NCBI RefSeq assembly: GCF_900475285.1 | Contig: NZ_LS483370.1 | Span: forward strand, 1,006,001 to 1,070,000 | From: Pseudomonas taetrolens | Lineage (GTDB): Bacteria; Pseudomonadota; Gammaproteobacteria; Pseudomonadales; Pseudomonadaceae | Direction: 5' to 3' | Length of the DNA: 64,000 nucleotides | In this document: piece after piece, positions 37,771 through 46,910 of the stretch | Layout of the letters: every line of letters starts with the position of its first letter | How positions within the stretch are numbered: position 1 is the stretch's first letter | The notes under the pieces: generated by a model | The model's database searches: none | What the model was told of the DNA's origin: nothing | What the model saw: the letters and a program-made list of their open reading frames with translations, nothing else | Program-made: the position numbers and the translations under genes

Positions 37771-38916
37771 GTGCAGATTCAGGGTTTTCACGACCTCAGG
37801 TTCGAAGCTGTACGTGAGGCATTTGCTGATCTGTTCAATGATCCGCAAGAGCGGGGTGCGGCTCTGTGCATTCAGATTGGCGGCGAAACGGTGCTCGATC
37901 TCTGGGCTGGAACTGCAGACAAGGATGGTGAGCAACCCTGGCACACTGACACGATTGCCAATCTGTTCTCGTGTACTAAAACCTTCACCGCGGTGACGGC
38001 GTTGCAGTTGGTCGAAGAGGGCAAGCTGGAACTGGATGTACCGATAACCCGCTATTGGCCTGAGTTCGGTGCGGCAGGCAAAGAGTCCATCACGTTGCGT
38101 CAATTGCTGAGTCATCGGGCGGGCTTGCCTGCGTTGCGAGAACTGATGCCGCCTGCTGCGCTGTACGACTGGCAAACCATGGTCGATGCGCTGGCAGCAG
38201 AAGCCCCCTGGTGGACGCCGGGGCAGGGGCATGGGTATGCCGCGATCACGTATGGCTGGCTGGTGGGTGAACTGATTCGCCGGGCCGATGGCCGCAGTGC
38301 AGGCCAGTCGATTGTGGCGCGCACGGCCATGCCGCTGGGGCTGGACTTTCACGTCGGGCTGGCGGACGAGGAGTTTTACCGGGTCGCTCATATTGCCCGC
38401 AGCAAAGGCAACATGGGGGATGCAGCGGCGCAGCGGTTGTTGAAGACGATGATGCATGAGCCTGCAGCCATGAGCACTCGGGCATTTACCAATCCGCCGT
38501 CTATCATGACCAGTACCAACAAACCGGAGTGGCGGCGCATGGAGCAGCCGGCGGCCAATGGCCATGGCAATGCCCGGAGCCTGGCCGGTTTTTACAGCGG
38601 TTTGCTGGATGGCCGTTTACTTGAGGCCGAAATGCTGGAGCAACTGACCCGGGAACACAGTGTTGGCCAGGATAAGACCTTGCTGACACAAACCCGACAT
38701 GGGCTAGGCTGCATGCTGGATCAACCGGATGTTCCCAATGCGACATTCGGTCTGGGGGCAAAAGCGTTTGGCCATCCGGGAGCGGGAGGTTCTGTGGGGT
38801 TTGCCGACCCTGAGCGCGACGTGGCGTTTGGCTTTGTCACCAATACCTTGGGTCCTTACGTGCTGATGGATCCACGGGCTCAAAAACTGGTGAAGTGCCT
38901 GGCGGAGTGTCTTTGA
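37771..38916 (+). CDS. Serine hydrolase of the beta-lactamase (class C/EstB) family
   Basis: A 381-residue cytoplasmic-looking esterase without a signal peptide. The GTG at 37771 is chosen because AGGAGG lies five bases upstream; the longer reading from 37597 is not conserved. The nucleophile and base are Ser67 and Lys70 in NLFSCTKTFTA, and the catalytic Tyr is likely Tyr156 in GQGHGYAAITYGWLVGEL. Such EstB-like enzymes cleave esters and generally not beta-lactams. The substrate is unknown. Remains of a paralogue lie immediately upstream. Confidence 0.88.
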   Translation: MQIQGFHDLRFEAVREAFADLFNDPQERGAALCIQIGGETVLDLWAGTADKDGEQPWHTDTIANLFSCTKTFTAVTALQLVEEGKLELDVPITRYWPEFGAAGKESITLRQLLSHRAGLPALRELMPPAALYDWQTMVDALAAEAPWWTPGQGHGYAAITYGWLVGELIRRADGRSAGQSIVARTAMPLGLDFHVGLADEEFYRVAHIARSKGNMGDAAAQRLLKTMMHEPAAMSTRAFTNPPSIMTSTNKPEWRRMEQPAANGHGNARSLAGFYSGLLDGRLLEAEMLEQLTREHSVGQDKTLLTQTRHGLGCMLDQPDVPNATFGLGAKAFGHPGAGGSVGFADPERDVAFGFVTNTLGPYVLMDPRAQKLVKCLAECL

Positions 38917-39025
38917 CAGGGCATTTGTAGTCCGTAGGTCGGAACCATGTAGCTTTTATGCGTTCAATACGGTTTTTTAGTGGGCGTTGTGCCTTTTTAT
39001 TCTTAATTCATTGTGTGGATATTCA

Positions 39026-40180
39026 ATGTCATCTAATAAGACCCTCGCTTTGGCTCTTTGCCTGGCCATTACTGGTTGCGCACAAACTCCGCAGAATGAC
39101 GCCGAGGGCGGCCACAAATGGTGGCAGTTGGGCTCCTCTGACGAGGTGTCTGCTCCGGCGGATAAAAAGGTCGCTGCAGCGGCGGCCAATGTGCAGGATA
39201 AGGAAGTGACCAAACCTGTGGCTAAAGCGGCTGCCACGGCGAAGGACAAAGACTTAACCGAGTCAGTGGCTAAAGCCACGGCTACAGAAGACAAAGGCCA
39301 GGACAGCGGCTTCAACTGGTGGCCTTTTGGTGCGGACAGCGCCAAGAAAGACGCTCCGGCTGAGAATGCCAAAGTAGCTGCTGCCCCTGCAGCGGGTGCA
39401 ACCTCTGAAAAAAACTGGTGGTGGCCTTTCGGTAGCGATGCCAAGGGCTCGAAGAGCACTGCATCCAAAGTCGTGCCGATGCCCGATCCAAAAATCACTC
39501 AAGCCTGGCTGGACGAGTACGAGCCACGGCTGCGTGCGGCGATCAAAGGTACGAACTTGCAGCTGGAACGCCGTGAAAGCCTGCTGGTGATTGTGGCCGC
39601 TGCCGACAGCTCGTTTAAAGCCACCCGCCCGGACTTGTTGATGCCATCCATGCTTGGCCCGTTCACTCGCGTGGCTAAAGTGGTTGAAGGCGATCCGAAA
39701 ACCGCCGTACTGGTACTGGGGCATGCCGATGCTTCGGGTGCCATGGCCGGCAACACCAAGCTGAGCCTGGATCGTGCCAGATCAGTCGCTGCGATTTTCC
39801 GTATGAGCGGCTTGCAAAGCAACCGACTGACTCTGCGGGGGATGGGATCTGTCATGCCGCGGGCGGCTAACGACAGCAATGAAGGGCGGGCACTTAACCG
39901 TCGGGTTGAAATCCTCATGACTCCTCAAGCGACCATGCTGGCTTTGGTCAGCAGGTACAGTCAGCCGGCTTTGTCGCCTGCTGAGTTGGCGGCAGTGCAA
40001 CCGGCTGTTGTTGCCCCAACGATTGCCAAGAAGAAAGCGCCGGCCAAGAAAAAAGCCGTTGTTGCCAAAAAAGCAGCGCCTGCCAAAAAGGCCGCCAAGC
40101 CAGCAGCCGCTAAAAAGCCTGTGGTCGCTAAAGCGGACACAAGCAAGAAAGTTGCTGCTAACGACCAGACCAAGAACTGA
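39026..40180 (+). CDS. OmpA-domain lipoprotein with histone H1-like Lys/Ala tail
   Basis: A 384-residue lipoprotein starting [18 protein letters not shown], with lipobox ITGC. A low-complexity region with repeated Trp-rich boxes ([26 protein letters not shown]) and Ala/Lys linkers spans about residues 25-150. The OmpA-like peptidoglycan-binding domain follows ([30 protein letters not shown]). The last 50 residues are a Lys/Ala/Pro repeat ([20 protein letters not shown]) resembling the AlgP/histone H1 tail. It is followed by pdxH. Confidence 0.85.
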   Translation: MSSNKTLALALCLAITGCAQTPQNDAEGGHKWWQLGSSDEVSAPADKKVAAAAANVQDKEVTKPVAKAAATAKDKDLTESVAKATATEDKGQDSGFNWWPFGADSAKKDAPAENAKVAAAPAAGATSEKNWWWPFGSDAKGSKSTASKVVPMPDPKITQAWLDEYEPRLRAAIKGTNLQLERRESLLVIVAAADSSFKATRPDLLMPSMLGPFTRVAKVVEGDPKTAVLVLGHADASGAMAGNTKLSLDRARSVAAIFRMSGLQSNRLTLRGMGSVMPRAANDSNEGRALNRRVEILMTPQATMLALVSRYSQPALSPAELAAVQPAVVAPTIAKKKAPAKKKAVVAKKAAPAKKAAKPAAAKKPVVAKADTSKKVAANDQTKN

Positions 40181-40203
40181 GTGATTCAGGGAAGGATTGC
40201 GTC

Positions 40204-40851
40204 ATGAGTCAAGCGCTGGCAGATATGCGCCGTGATTACACCCGTGACGGGCTGGTCGAGGCTCAGGCCCCGGCCGAGCCTTTTGCGCTGTTCCGTCAGT
40301 GGTTTGATGAAGCGGTCAAAACCGAACAGCCGCCTGTTGAAGCCAATTCGATGACCCTGGCGACAGTCGATGCAGAAGGGCGCCCGCATTGTCGGGTGCT
40401 GTTGCTCAAAGGGCTGGATGAACAGGGTTTTACCTTTTTCACCAACTACACCAGCGCCAAAGGGCAACAATTGTCGGCACGTCCTTTTGCCGCCATGACC
40501 TTTTTCTGGCCTGCGCTCGAGCGCCAGGTGCGTATCGAAGGTCGAGTGGTCAAAGTGACACCTCAGGAGTCCGATGCCTACTACCAGGTGCGCCCCTTGG
40601 GCAGTCGGATTGGCGCCTGGGCTTCGCCGCAAAGCCAGGTGATTGCTGATCGGGAAGAGCTCGCCGAGTTGCTAAAGGCTACCCAGGCTCGCTTCAATGA
40701 CACTCAACCGCACTGCCCTGAGCATTGGGGCGGGTACCGGTTGTTACCCGAACGGATCGAGTTTTGGCAGGGGCGGCCGAGTCGCCTGCATGATCGCCTT
40801 AACTATCGACGTGAGGGGACAGACTGGACTCTCGAGCGATTGGCGCCTTGA
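40204..40851 (+). CDS. pdxH: Pyridoxamine 5'-phosphate oxidase
   Basis: FMN enzyme of 215 residues that makes pyridoxal 5'-phosphate, the last step of vitamin B6 synthesis and salvage. It begins [20 protein letters not shown]. Typical segments are [55 protein letters not shown], the substrate-binding [12 protein letters not shown], and the C-terminal [14 protein letters not shown]. Its last codons overlap a small convergent gene. Confidence 0.96.
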   Translation: MSQALADMRRDYTRDGLVEAQAPAEPFALFRQWFDEAVKTEQPPVEANSMTLATVDAEGRPHCRVLLLKGLDEQGFTFFTNYTSAKGQQLSARPFAAMTFFWPALERQVRIEGRVVKVTPQESDAYYQVRPLGSRIGAWASPQSQVIADREELAELLKATQARFNDTQPHCPEHWGGYRLLPERIEFWQGRPSRLHDRLNYRREGTDWTLERLAP

Positions 40852-41080
40852 GGTCATAATCATTCGCCGCGGCTTGCAGCACAGTGTGCAAGTCGCGGCG
40901 TTTTACTTTGTGCGTACGGGCCAATGCCAGGCGCTGCAGCATAAAGACCTTCTTCTCAGGATTGTTTCCTGCCAACGACAGCGCCAGGTCGCGGTCCATC
41001 CAGCGCTTGATGCGCACATAAAGCCACCCGTGAAAATACAAGCCTGCGGCTGTGGTGATAAAAATAATGAAATAGTCCAT
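40799..41080 (-). CDS. Small membrane-anchored hypothetical protein, convergent with pdxH
   Basis: A 93-residue protein with one N-terminal membrane helix ([20 protein letters not shown]) and a basic helical cytoplasmic part ([20 protein letters not shown], then [20 protein letters not shown]). Function is unknown. Its 3' end overlaps the end of pdxH on the opposite strand by 53 bases, and codon choice upstream of the overlap looks coding. I recall a small gene in this place next to pdxH in other pseudomonads, which is modest support. Confidence 0.65.
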   Translation of the reverse strand: MDYFIIFITTAAGLYFHGWLYVRIKRWMDRDLALSLAGNNPEKKVFMLQRLALARTHKVKRRDLHTVLQAAANDYDLKAPIARESSLSPHVDS

Positions 41081-41265
41081 GACAATTCCTGTGCCGGGTG
41101 AGGCGCATGCAGCTTTTACGCGCTACCCTTTGTGTAATTTCGAAATGGTTGTCTAGCTCGAGTCAGCTGTACGGGCGCTGAATAGACGACATTTATCCGC
41201 GCCGTATCGTGACAGGCACTCGGTGGCGGCGTCTAATGAACACCTGATCTTTTGGAGTTGATCCT

Positions 41266-41730
41266 ATGCGTAAATCTGTACTGTTAATTGCTGCTTTTTC
41301 CACCATGACAGTCTTGTTGGGCGGTTGTGCCTCCAGCCTGACCGGCGATACTTACTCACGAGATGAAGCGCGTCGCGTACAGACTGTTCGCATGGGCACC
41401 ATCGTTTCCTTGCGTCCGGTGCAGATCGAGGGCACCAAGACCCCGATTGGCGCAGCAGCGGGTGCCGTTGTTGGCGGCGTAGGCGGCAGTGCGATCGGCG
41501 GCGGTCGTGGCAGCATCGTGACCGCTGTGATCGGTGCGGTTGCGGGCGGTCTGCTGGGTTCGGCAGCCGAGTCGGGTCTGACCAAGACCCAGGGCGTAGA
41601 AATCACTGTACGTGAAGATGACGGCAGCACCCGCGCTTATGTACAGCAGGTTGAACCGAATCAAGTGTTTCGTACGGGTGAGCGTGTTCGCATCATGACC
41701 GTTGACGGAACCAGCCGCGTTACACACTAA
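41266..41730 (+). CDS. slyB: SlyB-like outer-membrane lipoprotein (glycine zipper)
   Basis: A 154-residue lipoprotein, MRKSVLLIAAFSTMTVLLGG then C, with lipobox LGGC. The central glycine zipper (GAAAGAVVGGVGGSAIGGGR and IGAVAGGLLGSAAESG) forms the 2TM domain of the 17-kDa surface antigen/SlyB family, and a C-terminal beta segment (VEITVREDDGSTRAYVQQVE) follows. SlyB-type proteins stabilise the outer membrane under stress. The Shine-Dalgarno TTGGAG lies upstream; a strong terminator follows. Confidence 0.9.
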   Translation: MRKSVLLIAAFSTMTVLLGGCASSLTGDTYSRDEARRVQTVRMGTIVSLRPVQIEGTKTPIGAAAGAVVGGVGGSAIGGGRGSIVTAVIGAVAGGLLGSAAESGLTKTQGVEITVREDDGSTRAYVQQVEPNQVFRTGERVRIMTVDGTSRVTH

Positions 41731-41751
41731 ACCTCGCTGTAGCTGTAAAAA

Positions 41752-41789
41752 CAAAACCCCGGCCAGTGTTCACTGGCCGGGGTTTTTGT
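41752..41789. terminator. Bidirectional terminator between slyB and nhaA
   Basis: AAAACCCCGGCCAGTG, loop TT, CACTGGCCGGGGTTTTTG: a 13-base-pair stem with T and A tracts, between convergent genes. Confidence 0.94.
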
Positions 41790-41825
41790 TTTCAGTAGCC
41801 CGCAGCTCGCAGGCCGTTGCTGCGG

Positions 41826-43043
41826 TTAAGCGGTTTGCTGCTTGCGGCTAAAGAACGCTGTTACCGCATAGCCAATCAAGGCTGCCAGGATCGAGCCGGT
41901 GAGGATGCCCATGCGGTCCATGCCCACGTACTCGCTGCTGCCCGCGACAAACGCCAGCGAACCGACGAACAGGCTCATGGTGAAGCCGATCCCGCACAGA
42001 ATCGCAACGCCAAACACCTGCCCCCAATTTGCGCCTGCCGGCAATGCTGCAAGGCCGGTTTTGATCGCGAGCCAGGTCAGGCCAAACACACCCACGGTTT
42101 TCCCGATCAGCAAGCCTGCCGCAATCCCCATCGGTACGTGGTGGGTGAAGCTGTGCAGGTTGACGCCAGCCAGTGATACACCGGCATTGGCGAACGCGAA
42201 CAACGGCAGAATCCCGAAAGCCACCCACGGATGCAGGGCATGCTCGATGGTCAGCAAAGGCGACGGCTCGGAGTTTTTAGTGCGCAACGGAATGCAGAAG
42301 GCCAGGGTCACGCCGGCAAGTGTGGCGTGTACACCGCTCTTGAGCACGCAGACCCAAAGAATCAGGCCGATGATCATGTACGGCGCAATTTTCACGACGC
42401 CCATTCGGTTCATCACGATCAGGGCTATCAGGCAGGCTGCCGCCAGTATCAATGACAGGCCGGACAGTTCGCTGGAATAGAACACTGCGATCACGATGAT
42501 CGCACCCAGGTCATCAATGATTGCCAGGGTCATGAGAAACAGCTTCAGTGATACCGGGACACGTTTGCCGAGCAAGGCCAGCACGCCGAGCGCGAATGCG
42601 ATGTCGGTGGCCATCGGAATGGCCCAGCCGCCCAGGGCTGCCGGGTTGTCCTTGTTAAGGAACCAGTAGATCAGAGCTGGCACCACCATACCGCCAATCG
42701 CTGCTGCGCCGGGCAGTATCACCTGCGAAGGTTTGGACAAGTGGCCGTCAAGCAACTCGCGTTTGACCTCCAGCCCGATCAACAGGAAGAACAAGGCCAT
42801 CAGGCCATCGTTGATCCAGAGCAGGGAAGGTTTGGCGATTTGCAGGGCACCGACCTGGACGGCTACCGGCACGTCCAGAAAGGCCGCGTAATAGTGGGAC
42901 AGTGGCGAGTTATTGATGATCAAAGCCAGCGCTGCTGCAGCAATCAACAACAGACCGCTGGCAGCTTCCAACTGAAAGAAACGAGTGAAAGTGCTACGCA
43001 GAGGCAAGGTGGCTCTCCATCGAATAGGTATAGGGTGCAACAC
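41826..43043 (-). CDS. nhaA: Na+/H+ antiporter NhaA
   Basis: Twelve-helix inner-membrane antiporter that expels Na+ in exchange for protons, maintaining pH and sodium balance. The ion-binding aspartates are present: the conserved Asp in [15 protein letters not shown] and the Asp pair in [12 protein letters not shown]. The full reading is 405 residues from 43043. An internal TTG at 43007 has GGAG seven bases upstream and gives [20 protein letters not shown], probably the true start (393 residues). Confidence 0.94.
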   Translation of the reverse strand: MLHPIPIRWRATLPLRSTFTRFFQLEAASGLLLIAAAALALIINNSPLSHYYAAFLDVPVAVQVGALQIAKPSLLWINDGLMALFFLLIGLEVKRELLDGHLSKPSQVILPGAAAIGGMVVPALIYWFLNKDNPAALGGWAIPMATDIAFALGVLALLGKRVPVSLKLFLMTLAIIDDLGAIIVIAVFYSSELSGLSLILAAACLIALIVMNRMGVVKIAPYMIIGLILWVCVLKSGVHATLAGVTLAFCIPLRTKNSEPSPLLTIEHALHPWVAFGILPLFAFANAGVSLAGVNLHSFTHHVPMGIAAGLLIGKTVGVFGLTWLAIKTGLAALPAGANWGQVFGVAILCGIGFTMSLFVGSLAFVAGSSEYVGMDRMGILTGSILAALIGYAVTAFFSRKQQTA

Positions 43044-43202
43044 CCTAACCTGTACTGTTAGTTGTTAAAACAAAAACTATATTCTTTTTTGTTATAAGCG
43101 ATGATCTGCTTTTGCATCGGCGAAAAGCCTAGCAGTTATGTGTCAAATTGAGTCGTGATTGTGCCTGTGTGCGCTACAGGAAATATCTTAGGATTAACAA
43201 TT

Positions 43203-43328
43203 ATGTGTACTGCGTGCACGCTGCACGTTCCCTTCCGGGCAACGCCGGGATGCTGCCTATATGAGTCAATCCACCATGAACCAAGACCGCCAATGGGCCC
43301 GCGAAGCGATACGGACAATCGAAGCTGA
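43203..43328 (+). CDS. Cysteine-rich short upstream ORF (candidate leader peptide)
   Basis: A 41-codon reading that starts [18 protein letters not shown] and overlaps the first 68 bases of the downstream cysteine synthase-like gene in another frame. Four of its first 18 codons encode cysteine, including an adjacent pair, in a genome where Cys is rare. AGGA lies eight bases upstream of its ATG. Cys-codon-rich leaders that stall when charged tRNA(Cys) is scarce are known before cysteine genes in mycobacteria. It is not known to be translated here; chance remains possible. Confidence 0.4.
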   Translation: MCTACTLHVPFRATPGCCLYESIHHEPRPPMGPRSDTDNRS

Positions 43329-44370
43329 TTTTCAACGTTGTGCTGATACTCACCTCATTCCACTGACGTTACCGGGTTTCCCGGGGATCGAGTTGTACTT
43401 CAAGGATGAATCGAGCCACCCCACGGGCAGTCTCAAGCATCGCTTGGCCCGATCGCTGTTTCTGTATGCCCTGTGTAATGGCTGGCTGAAGGCGGATGCT
43501 GCAGTGATTGAGGCGTCCAGTGGCTCGACGGCGGTGTCAGAAGCTTATTTTGCTCGCTTGCTGGGGCTGCCCTTTATTGCCGTGATGCCCGCCAGTACAT
43601 CGCCTGCCAAGATCGAGCAAATTGCCTTTTATGGTGGGCAAAGCCATTTGGTCGAAGATCCGACGCAAATTCAGCAAGAGTCCGAACGCCTGGCCCGGGA
43701 AACCGGAGGCCATTTCATGGATCAATTCACCTATGCCGAGCGGGCCACAGACTGGCGGGCCAACAACAACATTGCCGAGTCGATCTTTCAGCAGATGCGT
43801 TTTGAGCGCCACCCCGAACCGAGCTGGTTGATTTCAAGCCCCGGCACTGGGGGCACCACTGCGACGCTGGGGCGTTATGTGCGTTATCGCCAGCACGGTA
43901 CTCGTGTGCTTTGCGCCGATGCGGAACGTTCGGTGTTCTTCGATTTTTACCAGACCGGCGATGCCGATCTGCGCCTGGACTGCGGGTCGCGAATTGAAGG
44001 CATTGGCCGTCCTCGGGTCGAGGCCTCGTTTTTACCGCGGGTGATCGATGCGATGGTAAAGGTGCCTGATGCCTTGTCGCTGGCGGCCATGCACTATCTG
44101 GCTCAACGCTTGGGACGTCGAGTGGGTGGTTCCAGCGGGACCAATCTGGTGGGGGCGTTGATTGCCGCACAACAGATGAGCGGGAGTGGTGAGAGTGGAT
44201 CTATCGTGGCGATTTTGTGTGACGGCGGCGATCGTTATGCAACTACCTACTACGATGACAACTGGCTCAAGGCACAGGGTTATGAGCTGGAAGGTTTGAT
44301 TGCTGCGGTCAAGGCCTGCGCGGAGCAGGGCACGGCATTGCCGCCGGGGGTGCTGAGGGCGGGGATTTAA
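43261..44370 (+). CDS. PLP-dependent enzyme of the cysteine synthase family (Cds1-like)
   Basis: A 369-residue fold-type II PLP enzyme. The Schiff-base lysine is Lys59 in [15 protein letters not shown]; the substrate loop is [12 protein letters not shown] and the phosphate-binding glycine loop is [15 protein letters not shown]. Length and sequence resemble the PLP-dependent cysteine synthase family that includes the cysteine desulfhydrase Cds1, which breaks cysteine down to sulfide, pyruvate and ammonia, rather than biosynthetic CysK/CysM. A start at 43276 is also possible. Its beginning is embedded in the cysteine-rich upstream ORF. Confidence 0.85.
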   Translation: MSQSTMNQDRQWAREAIRTIEADFQRCADTHLIPLTLPGFPGIELYFKDESSHPTGSLKHRLARSLFLYALCNGWLKADAAVIEASSGSTAVSEAYFARLLGLPFIAVMPASTSPAKIEQIAFYGGQSHLVEDPTQIQQESERLARETGGHFMDQFTYAERATDWRANNNIAESIFQQMRFERHPEPSWLISSPGTGGTTATLGRYVRYRQHGTRVLCADAERSVFFDFYQTGDADLRLDCGSRIEGIGRPRVEASFLPRVIDAMVKVPDALSLAAMHYLAQRLGRRVGGSSGTNLVGALIAAQQMSGSGESGSIVAILCDGGDRYATTYYDDNWLKAQGYELEGLIAAVKACAEQGTALPPGVLRAGI

Positions 44371-44402
44371 TTGACGGCCGCGGGGGTGCGGCTTCAGGCC
44401 CG

Positions 44403-44433
44403 AGCTTGCCCGCGATACGATCGCGGGCAAGCT
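44403..44433. repeat. REP-like palindrome
   Basis: AGCTTGCCCGCGAT, spacer ACG, ATCGCGGGCAAGCT: a perfect 14-base inverted repeat in the gap between convergent genes. The core GCTTGCCCGCGAT/ATCGCGGGCAAGC is a common repetitive extragenic palindrome of P. fluorescens-group genomes. Confidence 0.65.
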
Positions 44434-44449
44434 TGTGCACGGTCGAAAC

Positions 44450-46060
44450 TTACGCTTCGATACCGAGGATCTCGCGGGCCACGGCTTCGGCAATGCGGAT
44501 ACCGTCCACGCCCGCAGACAGAATCCCGCCGGCATAGCCTGCACCTTCACCCGCCGGGAACAGCCCTTTGACGTTAAGGCTTTGCATCGAGGCATCGCGG
44601 GTCATGCGCAGGGGCGACGAGGTCCGGGTTTCGATCCCGGTCAAGATCGCGTCATGCATCGAAAAGCCCTTGATCTGCTTCTCGAACGCCGGCAAGGCTT
44701 CGCGAATGGCTTCAATGGCGAAGTCCGGCAAGGCCAGCGCCAAATCACCCAAGGACACGCCCGGCTTGTAGGACGGCTCAACACTGCCAAGGGCCGTAGA
44801 CGGTTTGCCCGCAATAAAGTCGCCGACCAGTTGCGCCGGGGCTTCGTAGTTGCTGCCCCCCAGGACATAGGCGTGGGCTTCGAGGCGTTCTTGCAGCTCG
44901 ATGCCGGCCAATGGCCCGCCCGGGTAGTCTTCTGGTGTAATGCCGACGACGATGCCCGAGTTGGCGTTGCGCTCGTTACGCGAGTACTGGCTCATGCCAT
45001 TGGTGACCACACGTCCCGGTTCGCTGGTAGCAGCGACCACCGTACCACCCGGGCACATGCAGAAGCTGTAGACCGAACGACCGTTTTTGGCGTGATGCAC
45101 CAGCTTGTAGTCGGCAGCTCCCAGTTTCGGGTGGCCGGCATATTTGCCCAGGCGCGCGCTGTCGATCAACGACTGCGGGTGTTCGATCCGGAAACCTACC
45201 GAAAACGGTTTGGCTTCCATGTACACGCCGCGGTCATGGAGCATGCGGAAGGTGTCACGTGCACTGTGACCCAGAGCCATGATGACGTGACGCGAATTCA
45301 GCTGCTCGCCATCGGCGAGCACCACACCGGTCAGTTGGCCGTTGTCGATCAGGACGTCAGTAACACGCTGCTGAAAACGGACTTCACCTCCCAGCGCCTC
45401 AATCTGATGACGCATGTTTTCGACCACGCCGGTCAGGCGGAAGGTACCGATGTGCGGCTTGCTGACGTAGAGGATTTCGTCCGGTGCACCGGCTTTTACA
45501 AACTCGTGCAAGACTTTGCGGCCGTGGTGTTTCGGGTCCTTGATCTGGCTGTAGAGCTTGCCGTCGGAGAACGTCCCCGCGCCACCTTCACCAAACTGCA
45601 CGTTGGACTCAGGGTTCAGTACGTTTTTACGCCACAGGCCCCAGGTGTCTTTGGTGCGTTGGCGTACTTCGGTGCCGCGCTCGAGAATGATCGGCTTGAA
45701 GCCCATCTGTGCCAGCAGCAGCCCGGCGAAAATACCGCACGGACCAAAACCGACCACGATCGGGCGCTCGGCCAGGTCTTGCGGAGCTCGGCCGACGACT
45801 TTGTAGCTGACGTCCGGCGCGGGATTGATATTGCGGTCCTCTGCGAACTTCAGCAGCAGGGGCGCTTCATCACGCACGCTCAGGTCGATGGTGTAGATAA
45901 AGCACAATTCGGACGTTTTTTTACGCGCATCGTAGCTGCGCTTGAACAAGGTGAAATCGAGCAGGTCATCGCTGGCAATGCCCAGGCGCTGCACGATGGC
46001 AGAGCGCAGGTCTTCTTCAGGGTGATCGATCGGCAACTTGAGTTCGGTGATTCGTAACAT
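44450..46060 (-). CDS. NAD(P)/FAD-dependent oxidoreductase (COG2509-like)
   Basis: A 536-residue flavoprotein. The dinucleotide-binding motif VGFGPCGIFAGLLLAQMGFK lies at about residues 104-123, after an N-terminal domain of about 90 residues with RNA-binding-like topology (MLRITELKLPIDHPEEDLRS). Further segments include FGEGGAGTFSDGKLYSQIKD and, near the end, GLFPAGEGAGYAGGILSAGV with the FAD-contacting GEGAGYAGG. It is cytoplasmic with an unknown substrate, and members of this family are widespread and uncharacterised. It is monocistronic. Confidence 0.88.
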   Translation of the reverse strand: MLRITELKLPIDHPEEDLRSAIVQRLGIASDDLLDFTLFKRSYDARKKTSELCFIYTIDLSVRDEAPLLLKFAEDRNINPAPDVSYKVVGRAPQDLAERPIVVGFGPCGIFAGLLLAQMGFKPIILERGTEVRQRTKDTWGLWRKNVLNPESNVQFGEGGAGTFSDGKLYSQIKDPKHHGRKVLHEFVKAGAPDEILYVSKPHIGTFRLTGVVENMRHQIEALGGEVRFQQRVTDVLIDNGQLTGVVLADGEQLNSRHVIMALGHSARDTFRMLHDRGVYMEAKPFSVGFRIEHPQSLIDSARLGKYAGHPKLGAADYKLVHHAKNGRSVYSFCMCPGGTVVAATSEPGRVVTNGMSQYSRNERNANSGIVVGITPEDYPGGPLAGIELQERLEAHAYVLGGSNYEAPAQLVGDFIAGKPSTALGSVEPSYKPGVSLGDLALALPDFAIEAIREALPAFEKQIKGFSMHDAILTGIETRTSSPLRMTRDASMQSLNVKGLFPAGEGAGYAGGILSAGVDGIRIAEAVAREILGIEA

Positions 46061-46179
46061 GACAGTGTCCAGTATCGGGGCCAGGTGTACCCCGGCAGCC
46101 TTATGCGAACCGGCGATTATAAGCGGCTTATCGGCCCCGGGGTCAGGCTAAAACGACAATACGCACTAACAGTCGTCGT

Positions 46180-46851
46180 TTAGTCGTTGCGGGCGCCGCC
46201 AAAATAGCCACAACCCCGCTGCACTTGGCCGTTGATCCGCAGTTCGGCACCCAGATGCTGCACGCTGCCGGTGGCAGTGTCGGTACAGCGTTGCGGGGCT
46301 ACCCACAACTCGATCCGCTGATTGTTGGCTTCAGTCGACAAGGAAAACCGCCCGTCGCCAGCCTGTTCCTCAACATACGGCAGCGCCAGTTGCGGCTGGC
46401 CTTCACGCTGCAGGATCAGGCCCTTGGCCCCGGCTTTGATATTCCACGCCGGGCCATTGCCGTTGGCGTACACCGTCAGCTGTTTGAAGTTCGGATCCTT
46501 GCAGGCCGTGCTGCTACGCTCCAGGCGGTAGAGCTGCTGGAGCTGGACTTCGCCATCGGTGCCCGGGGTCTTGCTTGCAATGAAGTTACCGCGGATGTCG
46601 GCAAACAAAGGCCCGGACTGGTCAGGCATGTCGGCAGCGTCTTGCACGAGTGTGGTGTCGGCACTGTCGCGTACAACATAACGCTGTTGGCCAACACACG
46701 GCTGGAACACCAACTGGCCATTGGCCGGGACCAGTTCACCTTGCAAGCGGGTCAGACTGGTGCCGGTGTCGACGGGTTGGCTGTTGAACAGTTGGCAGCC
46801 CGCGAACACGGGCAACAAGGCGAACAGAATAAGGGAACGGGCAGCACGCAT
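46180..46851 (-). CDS. COG3650-like hypothetical lipoprotein
   Basis: A 223-residue lipoprotein: the signal peptide with lipobox FAGC ends at Cys19, followed by QLFNSQPVDTG. The mature part contains a beta-rich domain (LVPANGQLVFQPCVGQQRYV) and a C-terminal segment with paired cysteines (VAPQRCTDTATGSVQHLGAE; GQVQRGCGYFG) resembling the META/COG3650 periplasmic domain. Function is unknown. It lies downstream of the SDR gene on the same strand, with a separate promoter likely. Confidence 0.75.
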   Translation of the reverse strand: MRAARSLILFALLPVFAGCQLFNSQPVDTGTSLTRLQGELVPANGQLVFQPCVGQQRYVVRDSADTTLVQDAADMPDQSGPLFADIRGNFIASKTPGTDGEVQLQQLYRLERSSTACKDPNFKQLTVYANGNGPAWNIKAGAKGLILQREGQPQLALPYVEEQAGDGRFSLSTEANNQRIELWVAPQRCTDTATGSVQHLGAELRINGQVQRGCGYFGGARND

Positions 46852-46910
46852 CGTTGGGACTCCTGGCTAATGCCGCCACGTTACTTAGGCACGGGGTGCA
46901 TCACAAGTGT

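Noticed and set aside
34881..38916. A polysaccharide-use locus made of the GH50-like enzyme and the esterase
   Set aside because: A terminator separates them, the esterase lacks a signal peptide, and no transporter or sensor gene accompanies them.
44435..46057. A 540-codon plus-strand open frame opposite the flavoprotein gene
   Set aside because: It is the antisense of a clearly conserved FAD enzyme, has no recognisable motif and has Gln/His/Arg/Val-rich composition typical of antisense frames in GC-rich DNA.
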